A DNA stretch of 64,000 nt from Halorubrum saccharovorum DSM 1137 (GCF_000337915.1 NZ_AOJE01000010.1:159653-223652), one strand, 5' to 3'. Shown: positions 51,535 through 61,897, counted from the stretch's first letter. Notes: a model not told the origin generated them from the sequence alone. A program made the numbers and translations.

Positions 51535-51620
51535 GTTGCGGTAGCCAAGCCTGGCCCAAGGCGCAGGGTTGCTAACTCTGTGGCGTCACTGCCTCCGGGG
51601 TTCGAATCCCCGCCGCAACG
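51535..51620 (+). tRNA. tRNA-Ser (GCT)
   Basis: The acceptor GTTGCGG pairs with CCGCAAC, with discriminator G. A long variable arm (TGTGGCGTCACTGCC region) marks a class II tRNA. The anticodon loop reads TTGCTAA with GCT. The T-arm is CGGGGTTCGAATCCCCG. It stands 58 bases before rps13 start, a conserved archaeal arrangement. Confidence 0.95.
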
Positions 51621-51677
51621 CTCGAACGGACCGAGTACCGCCGGATTCGCGCCGGTAGGCCTCACCACAACCAACAC

Positions 51678-52202
51678 ATGAGCACGGAAGAATCACAGGA
51701 CGACTCGCCGGAGGAGGAGGAAGAAGACCTCCAGTACTTCGTCCGGATCGGGGGCGCTGACCTCGACGGGACGAAGACGGTCGAGCGAAGCCTGTCCGAA
51801 CTCGACGGCATCGGCACGCGCACGGCGCGGCTGGTCGCCGAGAAGGCCGACGTGGACCGAAACGCCACGTTCGGGCTCCTCGACGAGGATGATCTCGACA
51901 CGGTGGTCGACATCGCCGAGAACCTCGAAGACCACGTCCCGTCGTGGATGACGAACAGACAGAACGACTTCTACTCCGGAGAGACGACGCACCTCGTCGG
52001 CACCGACGTCAACGAGAAGCGCCGCCACGACATCAACCGGATGAAGATCATCGAATCGTACAAGGGCGTTCGCCACAAGCGCGGCCAGAAGGTACGCGGC
52101 CAGCGCACGAAGTCCACGGGTCGCTCGGAGGGGACCATCGGGGTCAACGTCGAGGAGATCCGCGAGGAGATGGCGGAAGACGAAGCGGGTGACGAGGAAT
52201 GA
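51678..52202 (+). CDS. rps13: 30S ribosomal protein S13
   Basis: The 174-residue protein begins after an acidic ~15-residue extension with [43 protein letters not shown], the S13 helix-two-turn-helix. The C-terminal [36 protein letters not shown] binds the 30S head and contacts tRNAs. A short acidic tail follows. It overlaps rps4 by four bases (ATGA). Confidence 0.97.
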   Translation: MSTEESQDDSPEEEEEDLQYFVRIGGADLDGTKTVERSLSELDGIGTRTARLVAEKADVDRNATFGLLDEDDLDTVVDIAENLEDHVPSWMTNRQNDFYSGETTHLVGTDVNEKRRHDINRMKIIESYKGVRHKRGQKVRGQRTKSTGRSEGTIGVNVEEIREEMAEDEAGDEE

Positions 52203-52726
52203 GCACCGGGAAAAACACCAAGGGCTACGAGACGCCGAACCACCCGTACCAGGGCGAGCGCATCGCCGAGGAGTCCGATCTCCTCTCGCGGTACGGTCTG
52301 AAGAACAAAGAGGAGTTCTGGCGCGCCCAGTCCGAGCTGCGCAGCATGCGGCGCGAGGCGCGCCGCCTGCTCGGCGAGGCCCAGGGTGACGTCGACGCCG
52401 CACAGGAGGCCGGCGCGGAGTTCGTCGCACGACTCCGCCGGATCGGCATCCTCGGCGACAACGACGACATCTCTGCGGTCCTCTCGCTGGACGTGACCGA
52501 CCTGCTCGAGCGCCGTCTCCAGACGGTCGCCTACCGACAGGGGTTCGCGTCCTCGACCCAGCAGGCCCGCCAGTTCATCGTTCACGGCCACATCACCGTC
52601 GACGGCGCGCGCGTCACGCGCCCCTCGGTGAAGGTCGACGTGGACGACGAAGGCGCCATCGCCTTCGACGAGAACAGCCCGCTCGCGGACGATCTCCACC
52701 CCGAGCGCGCGGAGTCACAGGAGTAA
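52199..52726 (+). CDS. rps4: 30S ribosomal protein S4
   Basis: The 175-residue protein has [22 protein letters not shown] at the start, an S4 RNA-binding domain ([45 protein letters not shown], about 100-145) and an acidic end. S4 is a primary 16S-binding protein that nucleates the 30S body. It is coupled to rps13 by the ATGA overlap. Confidence 0.97.
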   Translation: MSTGKNTKGYETPNHPYQGERIAEESDLLSRYGLKNKEEFWRAQSELRSMRREARRLLGEAQGDVDAAQEAGAEFVARLRRIGILGDNDDISAVLSLDVTDLLERRLQTVAYRQGFASSTQQARQFIVHGHITVDGARVTRPSVKVDVDDEGAIAFDENSPLADDLHPERAESQE

Positions 52727-52732
52727 CCAACC

Positions 52733-53122
52733 ATGAGTGAATCCGAGGACGGAAAGTGGGGCATCGCCCACGTGTACGCGTCGTTCAACAACACGCTCAT
52801 CACGGTCACCGACGAGACGGGCGCCGAGACGATCGCCAAGTCGTCCGGCGGCACCGTGGTGAAGCAGAACCGCGACGAGGCGTCGCCGTACGCCGCCATG
52901 CAGATGGCGGAGGTCGTCGCCGAGCGCGTCAAGGACGCCGGCCTGGAAGGCGTGCACGTTCGCGTGCGCGGTCCCGGCGGCAACCTCAACAAGTCCACCG
53001 GTCCCGGTGCGCAGGCGACGATCCGCGCGCTCTCGCGTGCGGGCGTCGAGATCGGTCGCATCGAGGACGTCACGCCCATCCCGCACGACGGGACGAAGGC
53101 GCCAAAGAACAAGCGAGTCTGA
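52733..53122 (+). CDS. rps11: 30S ribosomal protein S11
   Basis: The 129-residue protein matches archaeal S11: [77 protein letters not shown] and the final [14 protein letters not shown]-like segment with PPKNKR-type tail ([10 protein letters not shown]). It lies in the 30S platform near the mRNA exit. It begins 6 bases after the rps4 stop. Confidence 0.97.
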   Translation: MSESEDGKWGIAHVYASFNNTLITVTDETGAETIAKSSGGTVVKQNRDEASPYAAMQMAEVVAERVKDAGLEGVHVRVRGPGGNLNKSTGPGAQATIRALSRAGVEIGRIEDVTPIPHDGTKAPKNKRV

Positions 53123-53123
53123 C

Positions 53124-53876
53124 ATGACGGAAGACGACTTCGACGTCCAGTACGTCGAACGGGACGATCGCAGCGCGCGGGTACTGATCCGCGGGCTCAC
53201 GCCGGCGTTCGCCAACGGCATCCGCCGCGCGATGATCGCCGACGTCCCGACGTTCTCGATCGACACCGTTCGGTTCGTCGAGAACTCCTCCGTCATGTTC
53301 GACGAGATGATCGGACTTCGGCTGGGGCTCGTGCCCCTGACGACGCCGCTCGACGACTTCGAAATCGGCGACGAGGTCACCCTCGCGCTCGACGTCGAAG
53401 GCCCGGCGACGGCGTACTCCGGCGACATCGAGTGCGCTGACCCGCTCGTCGAGGTCGCGGACGACAACATTCCGATCATCGAGCTGAAGGAAGGACAGCG
53501 ACTGGAGTTCGAGGCCGACGCGGTGCTCGACACCGGCAAGGAGCACGCCAAACACCAGGGCGGCGTCTCCGTCGGTTATCGCCACCTTCAGCGCGTGACC
53601 GTCGAGGGCGACCTCGGCGAGTTCGACGACGACGAGCCGCGAATTCTCCGCGGCGTCATCGAGACGCCCGACGGGGATATCGAGCTCACCGACGAGTTCG
53701 ACAACGATCTCTCGGAGCGGTTCCCCGGGAAGGAGGTCAGCGTCGAGGATGTCCCCGGCGCGTTCGTGTTCCACATCGAGACGGACGGCTCGTTCGACGT
53801 CGAGGAACTGCTGCTCCGCGCGATCGACTCCATCGAGGAGCGCGCGGACGAACTACAGACGAAAGTCGCGGTCTAA
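53124..53876 (+). CDS. rpoD: DNA-directed RNA polymerase subunit D (Rpo3)
   Basis: The 250-residue subunit is the alpha-like assembly platform with subunit L. It contains [57 protein letters not shown], the alpha-motif. The domain that carries a [4Fe-4S] cluster in some archaea has only one cysteine here (IECADPLVE), so the cluster is absent, as in other haloarchaea. It starts one base after the rps11 stop. Confidence 0.96.
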   Translation: MTEDDFDVQYVERDDRSARVLIRGLTPAFANGIRRAMIADVPTFSIDTVRFVENSSVMFDEMIGLRLGLVPLTTPLDDFEIGDEVTLALDVEGPATAYSGDIECADPLVEVADDNIPIIELKEGQRLEFEADAVLDTGKEHAKHQGGVSVGYRHLQRVTVEGDLGEFDDDEPRILRGVIETPDGDIELTDEFDNDLSERFPGKEVSVEDVPGAFVFHIETDGSFDVEELLLRAIDSIEERADELQTKVAV

Positions 53877-53983
53877 CGTAATGACGGACCTTCAAACCGC
53901 ACACACGGCGCTCGCCCCTGAACGGAGCTGCGGCGCCGGGACCGAAAGTGGTTTGAAGGGAGCCGGATTACGCAGGAGTGCAC

Positions 53984-54068
53984 GCAGGGATAGCCAAGTC
54001 AGGCCAACGGCGCAGCGTTCAGGGCGCTGTCCTGTAGAGGTCCGCAGGTTCAAATCCTGCTCCCTGCA
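53984..54068 (+). tRNA. tRNA-Leu (CAG)
   Basis: The acceptor GCAGGGA pairs with TCCCTGC plus discriminator A. The anticodon stem CAGCG/CGCTG encloses TTCAGGG with anticodon CAG. A long variable arm (TCCTGTAGAGGTCC region) and T-arm GCAGGTTCAAATCCTGC confirm class II leucine tRNA. It is embedded between rpoD and rpl18e on the same strand. Confidence 0.96.
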
Positions 54069-54107
54069 CTCCGTTTTCACTAACTCTCCACTTCAGGAGG
54101 GACAGCT

Positions 54108-54461
54108 ATGAGTAGCAAGACGAATCCGAAACTACAGAACCTCATCGCCGATCTGAAGTCGGTCTCGCGCGATTCCGGTGCCAACGTGTGGCAGGACATC
54201 GCCGATCGACTGGAGAAGCCACGGCGCACGCACGCTGAGGTCAACCTGGGCCGTATCGAACGATACGCGCAGGAAGACGAGACGGTCGTCGTCCCCGGCA
54301 AGGTGCTGGGCAGCGGTGTGCTCGAAAAGAACGTCACCGTCGCCGCCGTCGACTTCTCGGGCACCGCCCGCACGAAGATCGACCAGGCCGGCGAAGCGGT
54401 GTCGCTTGAACAGTGTATCGAACAGAATCCCGAAGGGAGCAACGTCCGGGTGATCCGATGA
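54108..54461 (+). CDS. rpl18e: 50S ribosomal protein L18e
   Basis: The 117-residue protein starts [54 protein letters not shown], the L18e/L15-like fold. [32 protein letters not shown] is the core motif. It is an archaeal/eukaryotic-specific ribosomal protein, translationally coupled to rpl13 (4-base overlap). Confidence 0.96.
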   Translation: MSSKTNPKLQNLIADLKSVSRDSGANVWQDIADRLEKPRRTHAEVNLGRIERYAQEDETVVVPGKVLGSGVLEKNVTVAAVDFSGTARTKIDQAGEAVSLEQCIEQNPEGSNVRVIR

Positions 54462-54907
54462 GTCTCGCGAAGATCGACGCGGACGTCGTCGTCGACGCCC
54501 GCGACTGCATCCTCGGTCGCGTCTCGTCGAAGGTCGCGCAGCGCGTCCTCGACGGCGAGACGGTCGCCGTCGTCAACGCCGAGCGCGCGGTCATCACCGG
54601 CAACGAGGAGGCGACGATGGAGACGTACCACACCCGCGCGGAGCTCGGCTCCGACAGCGGGCCGTACTACCCGAAGCGCCCCGACCGGATCTTCAAGCGT
54701 GCCATCCGCGGCATGCTGCCGTACAAGACGGAGGACGGCCGCGAGGCGTTCTCGAACGTGCGCGTGTACGTCGGGAACCCCTACGAGCGCGACGAGGACG
54801 CCGAGAGCGTCGTCCTCGACGACACCTCGCTCGACCGCCTCTCGAACATCAAATTCACGACGCTCGGGGACATCTCCGAGTCTCTGGGAGCCAACGTCAC
54901 ATGGTAA
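54458..54907 (+). CDS. rpl13: 50S ribosomal protein L13
   Basis: The 149-residue protein has [38 protein letters not shown] (early L13 core) and the Arg/Lys-rich [28 protein letters not shown] loop. ATG 54458 overlaps the rpl18e stop. It overlaps rps9 by seven bases at its 3' end. Confidence 0.96.
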   Translation: MSLAKIDADVVVDARDCILGRVSSKVAQRVLDGETVAVVNAERAVITGNEEATMETYHTRAELGSDSGPYYPKRPDRIFKRAIRGMLPYKTEDGREAFSNVRVYVGNPYERDEDAESVVLDDTSLDRLSNIKFTTLGDISESLGANVTW

Positions 54908-55299
54908 CTAACACCTCAGGCAAGAAGAAGACGGCCGTCGCCCGCGCCACCGTGCGCGACGGCGAGGGCCGCGTTCGAATCAACTCCCAGCCAGTCGAGC
55001 TGGTCGAACCGGAGCAGGCGCGCCTCAAGATGCTGGAGCCGTTCCGCATCGCGGGCGAGGAGCTCCGCGCCGACGTGGACATCGAGGTCAACGTCGAGGG
55101 CGGCGGCTTCAGCGGCCAGGCCGACGCGACGCGGACCGCCATCGCGCGCGGTCTCGTCCAGCACCTCGGCGACGCCGAGCTGCGCGACGCGTACATGAAC
55201 TTCGACCGCACGCTGCTGGTCAACGACGTGCGCCAGTCCGAACCCAAGAAGTGGGGCGGACCCGGCGCGCGTGCCCGCTACCAGAAGTCCTACCGCTGA
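54901..55299 (+). CDS. rps9: 30S ribosomal protein S9
   Basis: The 132-residue protein ends with the tRNA-contacting tail [17 protein letters not shown]. Its core ([58 protein letters not shown]) is S9. It overlaps rpl13 and is followed 12 bases later by rpoN. Confidence 0.97.
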   Translation: MVTNTSGKKKTAVARATVRDGEGRVRINSQPVELVEPEQARLKMLEPFRIAGEELRADVDIEVNVEGGGFSGQADATRTAIARGLVQHLGDAELRDAYMNFDRTLLVNDVRQSEPKKWGGPGARARYQKSYR

Positions 55300-55311
55300 G
55301 GTGATCCAGTC

Positions 55312-55506
55312 ATGATGATCCCCGTCCGGTGTTTCACGTGCGGCAACGTCGTGGGTGAACACTGGGAGGAGTTCAAGGAGCGCGCCCGCGAGGGCGACGA
55401 GGACCCCGGCGAGGTCCTCGACGAGCTCGGCGTCGACCGGCACTGCTGCCGCCGCATGCTGGTCAGCCACCGCGACCTCGTCGACGTCGTCTCGCCGTAC
55501 CAGTAA
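55312..55506 (+). CDS. rpoN: RNA polymerase subunit N (Rpo10)
   Basis: The 64-residue zinc-bundle protein has [20 protein letters not shown] at the start (C7, C10) and the vicinal C45-C46 in RHCCRRML, the atypical CX2CXnCC zinc site of Rpb10. It helps assemble subunits D and L. Confidence 0.96.
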   Translation: MMIPVRCFTCGNVVGEHWEEFKERAREGDEDPGEVLDELGVDRHCCRRMLVSHRDLVDVVSPYQ

Positions 55507-55509
55507 TCC

Positions 55510-55689
55510 ATGTCAGAACAGCGATACAATCGGTACGAGAAGGCACGAATCCTCGGCGCGCGAGCGCTGCAGGTGTCCTACGGGGCGCCCGTGCTGATCG
55601 ACACGGACCAGACGGAGCCCATCCTCGTCGCCGCCGAGGAGTACGACGCGGGTGCGCTCCCCTTCACCGTCCGGAGGGAGTCAAACTGA
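55510..55689 (+). CDS. rpoK: RNA polymerase subunit K (Rpo6, omega-like)
   Basis: The 59-residue protein reads [29 protein letters not shown] and ends with [14 protein letters not shown], the Rpb6/omega C-terminal fold. [12 protein letters not shown] is the signature. Its stop codon overlaps the enolase ATG by one base. Its short length makes it easy to miss. Confidence 0.93.
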   Translation: MSEQRYNRYEKARILGARALQVSYGAPVLIDTDQTEPILVAAEEYDAGALPFTVRRESN

Positions 55690-56891
55690 TGACCCGAATC
55701 ACCGGCATCTCGCTGCGTCGCGTGCTCGACTCGCGGGGGAACCCGACCGTCGAGGCCGACGTGCTCACCGAGTCCGGCGGCTTCGGTCGCGGCGCGGCCC
55801 CCAGCGGGGCCTCGACCGGCGAGTACGAGGCGATCGAGCTCCCGGCTAACGAGTCCATCGCGAAGGCCCGCGAGCACGCGGTGCCTCGCCTCGAAGGCGT
55901 CTACGCGGGCGACCAGCGCGCCGTCGACAACGCGTTACGCGCCGCCGACGGCACGGACGACTTCTCGGCGATCGGCGCCAACAGCGCGGTCGCGATCTCG
56001 ATGGCGGCCGCGAAGGCCGCCGCCGACGTGCTCGGTGCGCCGCTGTACCAGCACCTCGGGGGCGCGTTCCGCGGCGAGAACTTCCCGATTCCGCTCGGCA
56101 ACGTCGTCGGCGGCGGGGAACACGCCAAGGAGGCGACCCACATCCAGGAGTTCCTCGCGGCCCCCGTCGGCGCGCCGAGCGTCTCGGAGGCCGTCTTCGC
56201 GAACGCCGCGGTCCACGCGGCGGTCGCGGACGTGCTCGACGAGCGCGGCGTGCCCGCGGCGAAGGGCGACGAGGGCGCGTGGGCGCCCCCGATCTCGGAC
56301 GCGGAGGCGTTCGAGGTCGTCGAGGAGGCGGTCGACCGCGTCGAGGAGGAAGTGGGCTTCGAGATCCGCTTCGGACTCGACATGGCGGCCGCCGAGCTGT
56401 ACGACGACGACCGAGAGGCGTACGTGTACGGCGACGAGGCGAAATCGACCGACGAGCAGGTCGAGTACGTCGCCGGCCTCGTCGACGAGTACGACCTCGC
56501 GTACGTCGAGGACCCGCTCGACGAGAACGACTACGAGGCGTTCGCGGAGCTGACCGACCGGGTCGGCGACCGGACGCTGATCTGCGGCGACGACCTGTTC
56601 GTCACCAACGTCGAGCGGCTCCGCGAGGGGATCGACGTCGGCGCGGCCAACAGCATCCTGATCAAGCCGAACCAGATCGGGACGCTGTCGGACGCGTTCG
56701 ACGCGGTCGAACTCGCCTCCCGCAACGGGTACGAGACGGTCATCTCCCACCGTTCGGGCGAGACCGAGGACACCACCATCGCACACCTCGCCGTGGCGAC
56801 CGACGCCGGCTTCATCAAGACCGGCACGGTCGGCGGCGAGCGAACCGCCAAGCTGAACGAACTGGTCCGCATCGCGGACGACGCGGTATGA
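55689..56891 (+). CDS. eno: Enolase
   Basis: The 400-residue enzyme converts 2-phosphoglycerate to phosphoenolpyruvate. It has [38 protein letters not shown] at the start and the metal ligands/active-site blocks [38 protein letters not shown] and [11 protein letters not shown], then [10 protein letters not shown]. It lies inside the ribosomal/RNA polymerase cluster, as is usual in archaea. Confidence 0.96.
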   Translation: MTRITGISLRRVLDSRGNPTVEADVLTESGGFGRGAAPSGASTGEYEAIELPANESIAKAREHAVPRLEGVYAGDQRAVDNALRAADGTDDFSAIGANSAVAISMAAAKAAADVLGAPLYQHLGGAFRGENFPIPLGNVVGGGEHAKEATHIQEFLAAPVGAPSVSEAVFANAAVHAAVADVLDERGVPAAKGDEGAWAPPISDAEAFEVVEEAVDRVEEEVGFEIRFGLDMAAAELYDDDREAYVYGDEAKSTDEQVEYVAGLVDEYDLAYVEDPLDENDYEAFAELTDRVGDRTLICGDDLFVTNVERLREGIDVGAANSILIKPNQIGTLSDAFDAVELASRNGYETVISHRSGETEDTTIAHLAVATDAGFIKTGTVGGERTAKLNELVRIADDAV

Positions 56892-56907
56892 CGGGCCGAC
56901 ACCACGC

Positions 56908-57735
56908 ATGAGCGAAGACAACGACGCGGTCGAACTCGACGACGACGCGGAGACCGAGGCGGTCGACGCGGCGGTCGAGGAGGAGGCCGACACGACCGAG
57001 GAACCGACCGCCGACGCGGCTGCCGAGGGGGCGTCCGCTGACGCCGAACCCGAAGCACCCGCCGACGCCGAGACCGACGAGGCCGCAGAGGCCGACGCCG
57101 CTGCCGAGGAGGAGGACGCCTCTCCGTTCGACGACGACGTCATGCCCGACGACGACGTCGACCTGCTGATCCCGGTCGAGGACTACCTCTCCGCCGGTGT
57201 CCACATCGGGACCCAGCAGAAGACGAAGGACATGGAGCGGTTCATCCACCGCGTCCGCGACGACGGCCTGTACGTGCTCGACGTGAGCACGACGGACCAG
57301 CGGATCCGGACCGCCGCGGACTTCCTCTCGAACTACGACCCCGAGCAGATCCTCGTCACGTCCTCGCGCCAGTACGGCCGGTTCCCGGCCGAGAAGTTCG
57401 CGGACGCCATCGGCGCCCGCGCCCGTACGGGACGCTTCATCCCGGGCACGCTGACGAACCCCGACTACGCCGGCTACATCGAGCCGGACGTCGTCGTGGT
57501 CACCGACCCGATCGGCGACGCGCAGGCCGTCAAGGAGGCTATCACCGTCGGCATCCCGGTCATCGCGATGTGCGACTCCAACAACCAGCTGTCGAACGTC
57601 GACCTGGTCATCCCGACGAACAACAAGGGTCGACGCGCGCTGTCGGTCGTCTACTGGCTCCTCGCCAACGAGACGCTCGACCGCCGCGGCTCCGACACCG
57701 TGTTCGCCCTCGACGACTTCGAAGACGAACTGTAA
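56908..57735 (+). CDS. rps2: 30S ribosomal protein S2 with long acidic N-terminal extension
   Basis: The 275-residue protein has a ~75-residue Asp/Glu/Ala-rich N-terminal extension. The S2 core begins near [60 protein letters not shown] and ends [24 protein letters not shown]2 binds the 30S head-body junction. The extension is typical in haloarchaea but long here. It ends the rightward cluster. Confidence 0.95.
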   Translation: MSEDNDAVELDDDAETEAVDAAVEEEADTTEEPTADAAAEGASADAEPEAPADAETDEAAEADAAAEEEDASPFDDDVMPDDDVDLLIPVEDYLSAGVHIGTQQKTKDMERFIHRVRDDGLYVLDVSTTDQRIRTAADFLSNYDPEQILVTSSRQYGRFPAEKFADAIGARARTGRFIPGTLTNPDYAGYIEPDVVVVTDPIGDAQAVKEAITVGIPVIAMCDSNNQLSNVDLVIPTNNKGRRALSVVYWLLANETLDRRGSDTVFALDDFEDEL

Positions 57736-57880
57736 CCGGCCTTCGACGTCGAGTTCGACTTTTCCGACGCTCCGATTCTCTGGAGCAGCCGCTGTCTCCG
57801 CCGTGACAGTGGAACAAATGGATCGGAGAGGCGGTACCGAGTGCGTTAGCGGGAACGCGAACGAATCCGATTCGCGGTGT

Positions 57881-58231
57881 TCAGAGAAGGTCCGGCGTGT
57901 ACGGGTACGAATAGACCTGCCCGTCGTTGGCCTTCAGGGTGGCTATCAGCACCAACACGAGGTCGATCAGTCTGATCAGCGGGAGGAGCAGGAAGCCGAC
58001 GAGTACGACGGTCAACAGCGCCGAGACGACCATCGCGATGAAGACGATCAGCTGGAAGTTAAGCGAGTTTTTCGCGTTCTGTTTGACGAGTTCGTCGTCG
58101 TCGTCCGCGAGGATGAGGAACAGCAGCGGCCCCAGAAACGAGGCGACGAGCGCCGACGCGTGCGAGAGCGCGGCGAGCGTCGTGTCTCCGGCGACCGTTT
58201 CCACGGGGTTTGCCTCTGTTTGGGTTGACAT
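57881..58231 (-). CDS. DUF4870 family membrane protein
   Basis: The 116-residue protein has three hydrophobic segments: about 25-43; LIVFIAMVVSALLTVVLVGFLLL about 61-83; and LIDLVLVLIATLKANDGQVY about 88-105, with the DUF4870 pattern DDELVKQNAKNSLNFQL. Function is unknown. It lies between rps2 and the mvk gene on the opposite strand, interrupting an otherwise conserved order. Confidence 0.82.
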   Translation of the reverse strand: MSTQTEANPVETVAGDTTLAALSHASALVASFLGPLLFLILADDDDELVKQNAKNSLNFQLIVFIAMVVSALLTVVLVGFLLLPLIRLIDLVLVLIATLKANDGQVYSYPYTPDLL

Positions 58232-58294
58232 ACTGCGGATATCTCAGACTGAATTAATAAGTATTGGGTCCTTTCTGTCGGTCGCCTCGCGAGA

Positions 58295-58843
58295 TCAGTC
58301 CTCGTCGTCGGGGACATCGTGCGTCCACCGCGGCTCTATCTCACGGTTCGCCATCACGATCCGGTCGCCGGCGTCCGTGTCGATTCGGGTCTTCCGGAGT
58401 TCGATGGCGGCGACCGTTCCCGTGACGCCCTTCGCCTCGACGCGGTAGCCGACGTTGAAGTCGGGGTCGCGGAGGAGGTAGACGCCCGCCACCGTGTCCT
58501 CGATCATCTCGGAGAGGGCGTACGAGACGCCCAACGCGATGAAGCCGACGGCGGTGCCGAGACTCGCCGCGATATCGCCCATGCCGACGACCTTCAGGAA
58601 GGTGAGCGCGACGCCGAACCAGAGGAATATCGCGACGAGCGTGGCGATGAGATCGCCCACGAGTTCGCGGTCGCCGACGTACACCCTCTCGATCGACGAG
58701 CGGACGAGCGCGAGGACGATCCGAACCGTCACGTACGCCAGCGCGAGGAAGACCAGCCCGGAGAGCAGTCGGGGTATCGCGACCGCCAGCCCCTCGACGA
58801 AGTTCGCGAGCGACTGCCTCAGAAGCGACGGGAGCGTCGTCAT
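58295..58843 (-). CDS. Small MscS-type mechanosensitive channel protein
   Basis: The 182-residue protein has two or three transmembrane segments (LLSGLVFLALAYVTVRIVLALVRS; LIATLVAIFLWFGVALTFLKVV) and the MscS pore-helix pattern MGDIAASLGTAVGFIALGVSYALSEMIEDTVAGVYLLRDPDFNVGYRVEA, followed by a short beta domain (TGTVAAIELRKTRIDTDAGDRIVMANREI). It is much shorter than full MscS. ATG 58843 matches the conserved start. Confidence 0.83.
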   Translation of the reverse strand: MTTLPSLLRQSLANFVEGLAVAIPRLLSGLVFLALAYVTVRIVLALVRSSIERVYVGDRELVGDLIATLVAIFLWFGVALTFLKVVGMGDIAASLGTAVGFIALGVSYALSEMIEDTVAGVYLLRDPDFNVGYRVEAKGVTGTVAAIELRKTRIDTDAGDRIVMANREIEPRWTHDVPDDED

Positions 58844-58991
58844 GGCGCGCACGACGGCGCCCGCCGGTGAAAAGGTGGCGGGGACGGAGGGGTTTGCCGT
58901 CGCGTCGAGACTCGACCGCGACGGCCGTCGTCGACGCTCGCCTGTCCCGCCAAGCGCAACGCCTGTAAGCACGCGGGGAGAGTGAGTTCGT

Positions 58992-60026
58992 ATGACCGTC
59001 TGTGAAGCGCCGGGGAAGGTGTACCTCTTCGGCGAACACGCCGTCGTCTACGGGGAGCCCGCCGTGCCGGCGGCGATCGAGCGACGCGCCGCGGTGACCG
59101 CCGAACCCCGGTCGGACGACCACGTCCGCGTCGAGGCCGAGGACCTCTCGCTCGACGGGTTCACGGTGGAGTACTCCGGCGGGACGAGCGACCGCCCGGA
59201 CGTGGACGTGCCGACGCCGCTGGTCGAGGCCGCGATGGGCTACGTCGACGCCGCGGTCGAGCAGGCACGGGACGCCGCCGACGCCCCCGACGCCGGCTTC
59301 GACATCACCGTCGAGAGCGACATCCCGCTCGGCGCCGGGCTGGGGTCGTCGGCCGCCGTCGTCGTCGCGGGAATCGACGCCGCGACGCGCGCGCTCGGCG
59401 AGCCGCTCGACCGCCGCGAGCTGGCCGACCGGGCGTACCGCGCGGAGTACGAGGTGCAGGACGGGCAGGCCTCGCGCGCCGACACGTTCTGCTCGACGAT
59501 GGGCGGCGCGGTCCGCGTCGAGGGCGACGACTGCGAGCCGATCGAGACCCCGAACCTCCCGTTCGTCGTCGGCTTCGACGGCGGCGCCGGCGACACCGGC
59601 GAACTCGTCGCCGGCGTCGGCGAGCTCCGCGAGGAGTACGAGTTCGCCGCCGACACCGTCGCGTCTATCGGCGACGTGGTTCGGACCGGCGAAGCGCTGC
59701 TCGAAGACGCCGTCCCGGAAGGGGAGTCGGGGGGCGACGCCGAGCCCTCGCCGGAGCTGCTCTCGGAGCTGGGCGAGCTGATGGACTTCAACCACGGCCT
59801 GCTCGCCGCGCTCGGCGTCTCCGCGCGCTCGCTCGACGCGATGGTGTGGGCCGCCCGCGACGCCGGGGCTCACGGCGCGAAGCTCACCGGCGCGGGCGGC
59901 GGCGGCTGTATCGTCGCGCTCGACGCGAGCGACGCGACCGAGACCGCGCTCTCGTTCACGCAGGGGTGTGAAGAGGCGTTCCGCGCCGAGCTGGCGACCG
60001 AGGGCGTCCGAGTGGTGGAGCCGTGA
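58992..60026 (+). CDS. mvk: Mevalonate kinase
   Basis: The 344-residue GHMP kinase phosphorylates mevalonate in archaeal isoprenoid (lipid) synthesis. It contains APGKVYLFGEHAVVYGEPAVPAAI (N-terminal), IPLGAGLGSSAAVVVAG (ATP motif, about 110-126), and the C-terminal GAHGAKLTGAGGGGCIVAL. It ends with a four-base overlap (GTGA) with isopentenyl phosphate kinase, forming a two-gene operon. Confidence 0.96.
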   Translation: MTVCEAPGKVYLFGEHAVVYGEPAVPAAIERRAAVTAEPRSDDHVRVEAEDLSLDGFTVEYSGGTSDRPDVDVPTPLVEAAMGYVDAAVEQARDAADAPDAGFDITVESDIPLGAGLGSSAAVVVAGIDAATRALGEPLDRRELADRAYRAEYEVQDGQASRADTFCSTMGGAVRVEGDDCEPIETPNLPFVVGFDGGAGDTGELVAGVGELREEYEFAADTVASIGDVVRTGEALLEDAVPEGESGGDAEPSPELLSELGELMDFNHGLLAALGVSARSLDAMVWAARDAGAHGAKLTGAGGGGCIVALDASDATETALSFTQGCEEAFRAELATEGVRVVEP

Positions 60027-60814
60027 CGGGCGATGGCGCGGGCCCCGACTCCGACCCCGAACCCCCCGTCGTCCTCAAGCTCGGTGGGAGCCTGATCACG
60101 GAGAAGGACCGTCCGGAGACGATCGACGACGACGCGCTCGTCGCGGCCTGCGACGCGGTCGCGAACGCGCTCGCCGACGGCGCGGTCGAGCGGCTCGTCG
60201 TCGTCCACGGCGGCGGGAGCTTCGGTCATCACCACGCCAGCGAACACGGCGTCTCGACGACCGCGGGGACCGACGACGCCGACGCGGTGATGGACATCCA
60301 CGGCGCGATGGCGGCGCTGAACCGCGCCGTCCTCGACCGCCTCCACGAGCGGGACGTGCCCGCGGTGCCGGTTCACCCGCTCTCACTTACGGCCCGTCCG
60401 GAGGGCGCCGACGGCGACCTCGACCTGCCGATCTCGTCGACGGCGACGCTGCTCGGCGAGGGGTTCGTCCCGGTGCTCCACGGCGACGGCGTCGCGACCG
60501 CAGACGCCGGGGTGACAGTGGTCTCCGGCGACGAGCTGGTCGTCGAACTGGCCGTCGGGCTCGGCGCGCGGCGGGTGGGCGTCTGCTCGACGGTGCCGGG
60601 CGTCCTCGACGACGGCGGCGAGGTGATCTCGTCGATCGACTCGTTCGACGCGGTCGCCGACGCGCTGGGCGCGAGCGACGCGACGGACGTCTCCGGGGGG
60701 ATGGCGGCGAAGGTCCGCGAACTGCTGGCGCTCGAAGCGCCGGCGCACGTGTTCGGCGCCGCGGGACTGGAGCCGTTCCTGCGCGGCGAGGACGCCGGGA
60801 CGCGGATCGACTGA
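60023..60814 (+). CDS. ipk: Isopentenyl phosphate kinase
   Basis: The 263-residue amino-acid-kinase-fold enzyme converts isopentenyl phosphate to IPP, the last step of the archaeal alternative mevalonate route. It has VVLKLGGSLITEKDRPETIDDDAL at the start, VVHGGGSFGHHHA (His catalytic region) and the C-terminal DVSGGMAAKVREL. The GTG start overlaps mvk. Confidence 0.95.
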   Translation: MTGDGAGPDSDPEPPVVLKLGGSLITEKDRPETIDDDALVAACDAVANALADGAVERLVVVHGGGSFGHHHASEHGVSTTAGTDDADAVMDIHGAMAALNRAVLDRLHERDVPAVPVHPLSLTARPEGADGDLDLPISSTATLLGEGFVPVLHGDGVATADAGVTVVSGDELVVELAVGLGARRVGVCSTVPGVLDDGGEVISSIDSFDAVADALGASDATDVSGGMAAKVRELLALEAPAHVFGAAGLEPFLRGEDAGTRID

Positions 60815-60859
60815 TCGGGTGACAGAACCCTTATTCGACCCACGACCCTCCCTCCGGGC

Positions 60860-61897
60860 ATGAACGAAACGGACGTGCGGGAGCGGCTCGCGGACGTGCG
60901 GGACCCCGACCTCGGCGACGACATCGTCTCGCTCGGGCTGGTGAACGACGTCGAGGTGGGGGATGGCGAGGTCCGCGTCTCGCTCGCGCTCGGCGCCCCC
61001 TTCTCGCCGCACGAGTCGGAAATCGCCGACGACGTGCGGGCAGCGCTCGCCGACACCGGACTCGACGTGGAGCTGTCGGCGTCGATCCCCGACGATCTGG
61101 ACGCCGACGAGCAGGTGCTCCCCGGCGTGAAGAACGTGATCGCGGTCGCCTCCGGGAAGGGTGGCGTCGGCAAGTCGACGATGGCCGTCAACATCGCGGC
61201 GGGGCTCTCCGAACTCGGCGCGCGCGTCGGGCTGTTCGACGCCGACGTGTACGGCCCGAACGTCCCGCGGATGGTCTCGGCCGAGGAGCGCCCGGAGACC
61301 GACGGCGAGACGATCGTCCCGCCCGAGCGCTTCGGCGTGAAACTGATGAGCATGGACTTCCTCACCGGCGAGGACGACCCGGTCATCTGGCGCGGCCCGA
61401 TGGTCCACAAGATCATCACCCAGCTCGTCGAGGACGTGGAGTGGGGCGAGCTCGACTACCTGATCATGGACCTGCCGCCCGGCACCGGTGACACCCAACT
61501 CACGATCCTCCAGACGCTCCCGCTGACGGGCGCGGTGATCGTCACGACGCCGCAGGAGGTCGCGCTCGACGACGCGGTGAAGGGCCTCCGGATGTTCGGC
61601 AAACACGACACGAACGTGCTCGGGATCGCGGAGAACATGGCCGGCTTCCGGTGTCCGGACTGCGGCGGATTCCACGAGATCTTCGGCTCCGGCGGCGGGA
61701 AGGCGCTGGCGCAGGAGCACGAGCTCCCCTTCCTGGGCGGCGTCCCCCTCGACCCGGCGGTCCGGACCGGCGGCGACGACGGGGAGCCGGTCGTGCTGGA
61801 GGAGGGCGAGACCGCGGACGCGTTCAAGGTGATCGTGGAGAACGTCGCGAACAACGCCGGCGTCGTCCGTCGTCGCGAGGTGAGCGGAGAGCGATGA
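60860..61897 (+). CDS. Mrp/NBP35-type ATPase, Fe-S carrier
   Basis: The 345-residue protein has an N-terminal MIP18/DUF59 domain (about 1-85) and a ParA-like ATPase with the deviant Walker A GKGGVGKST at 99-107, LFDADVYGPNVPRM, and a CxxC (C265-PDC268) in the C-terminal part, which bridges a [4Fe-4S] cluster in a dimer. It probably delivers Fe-S clusters to target proteins. It overlaps the next gene by four bases. Confidence 0.93.
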   Translation: MNETDVRERLADVRDPDLGDDIVSLGLVNDVEVGDGEVRVSLALGAPFSPHESEIADDVRAALADTGLDVELSASIPDDLDADEQVLPGVKNVIAVASGKGGVGKSTMAVNIAAGLSELGARVGLFDADVYGPNVPRMVSAEERPETDGETIVPPERFGVKLMSMDFLTGEDDPVIWRGPMVHKIITQLVEDVEWGELDYLIMDLPPGTGDTQLTILQTLPLTGAVIVTTPQEVALDDAVKGLRMFGKHDTNVLGIAENMAGFRCPDCGGFHEIFGSGGGKALAQEHELPFLGGVPLDPAVRTGGDDGEPVVLEEGETADAFKVIVENVANNAGVVRRREVSGER

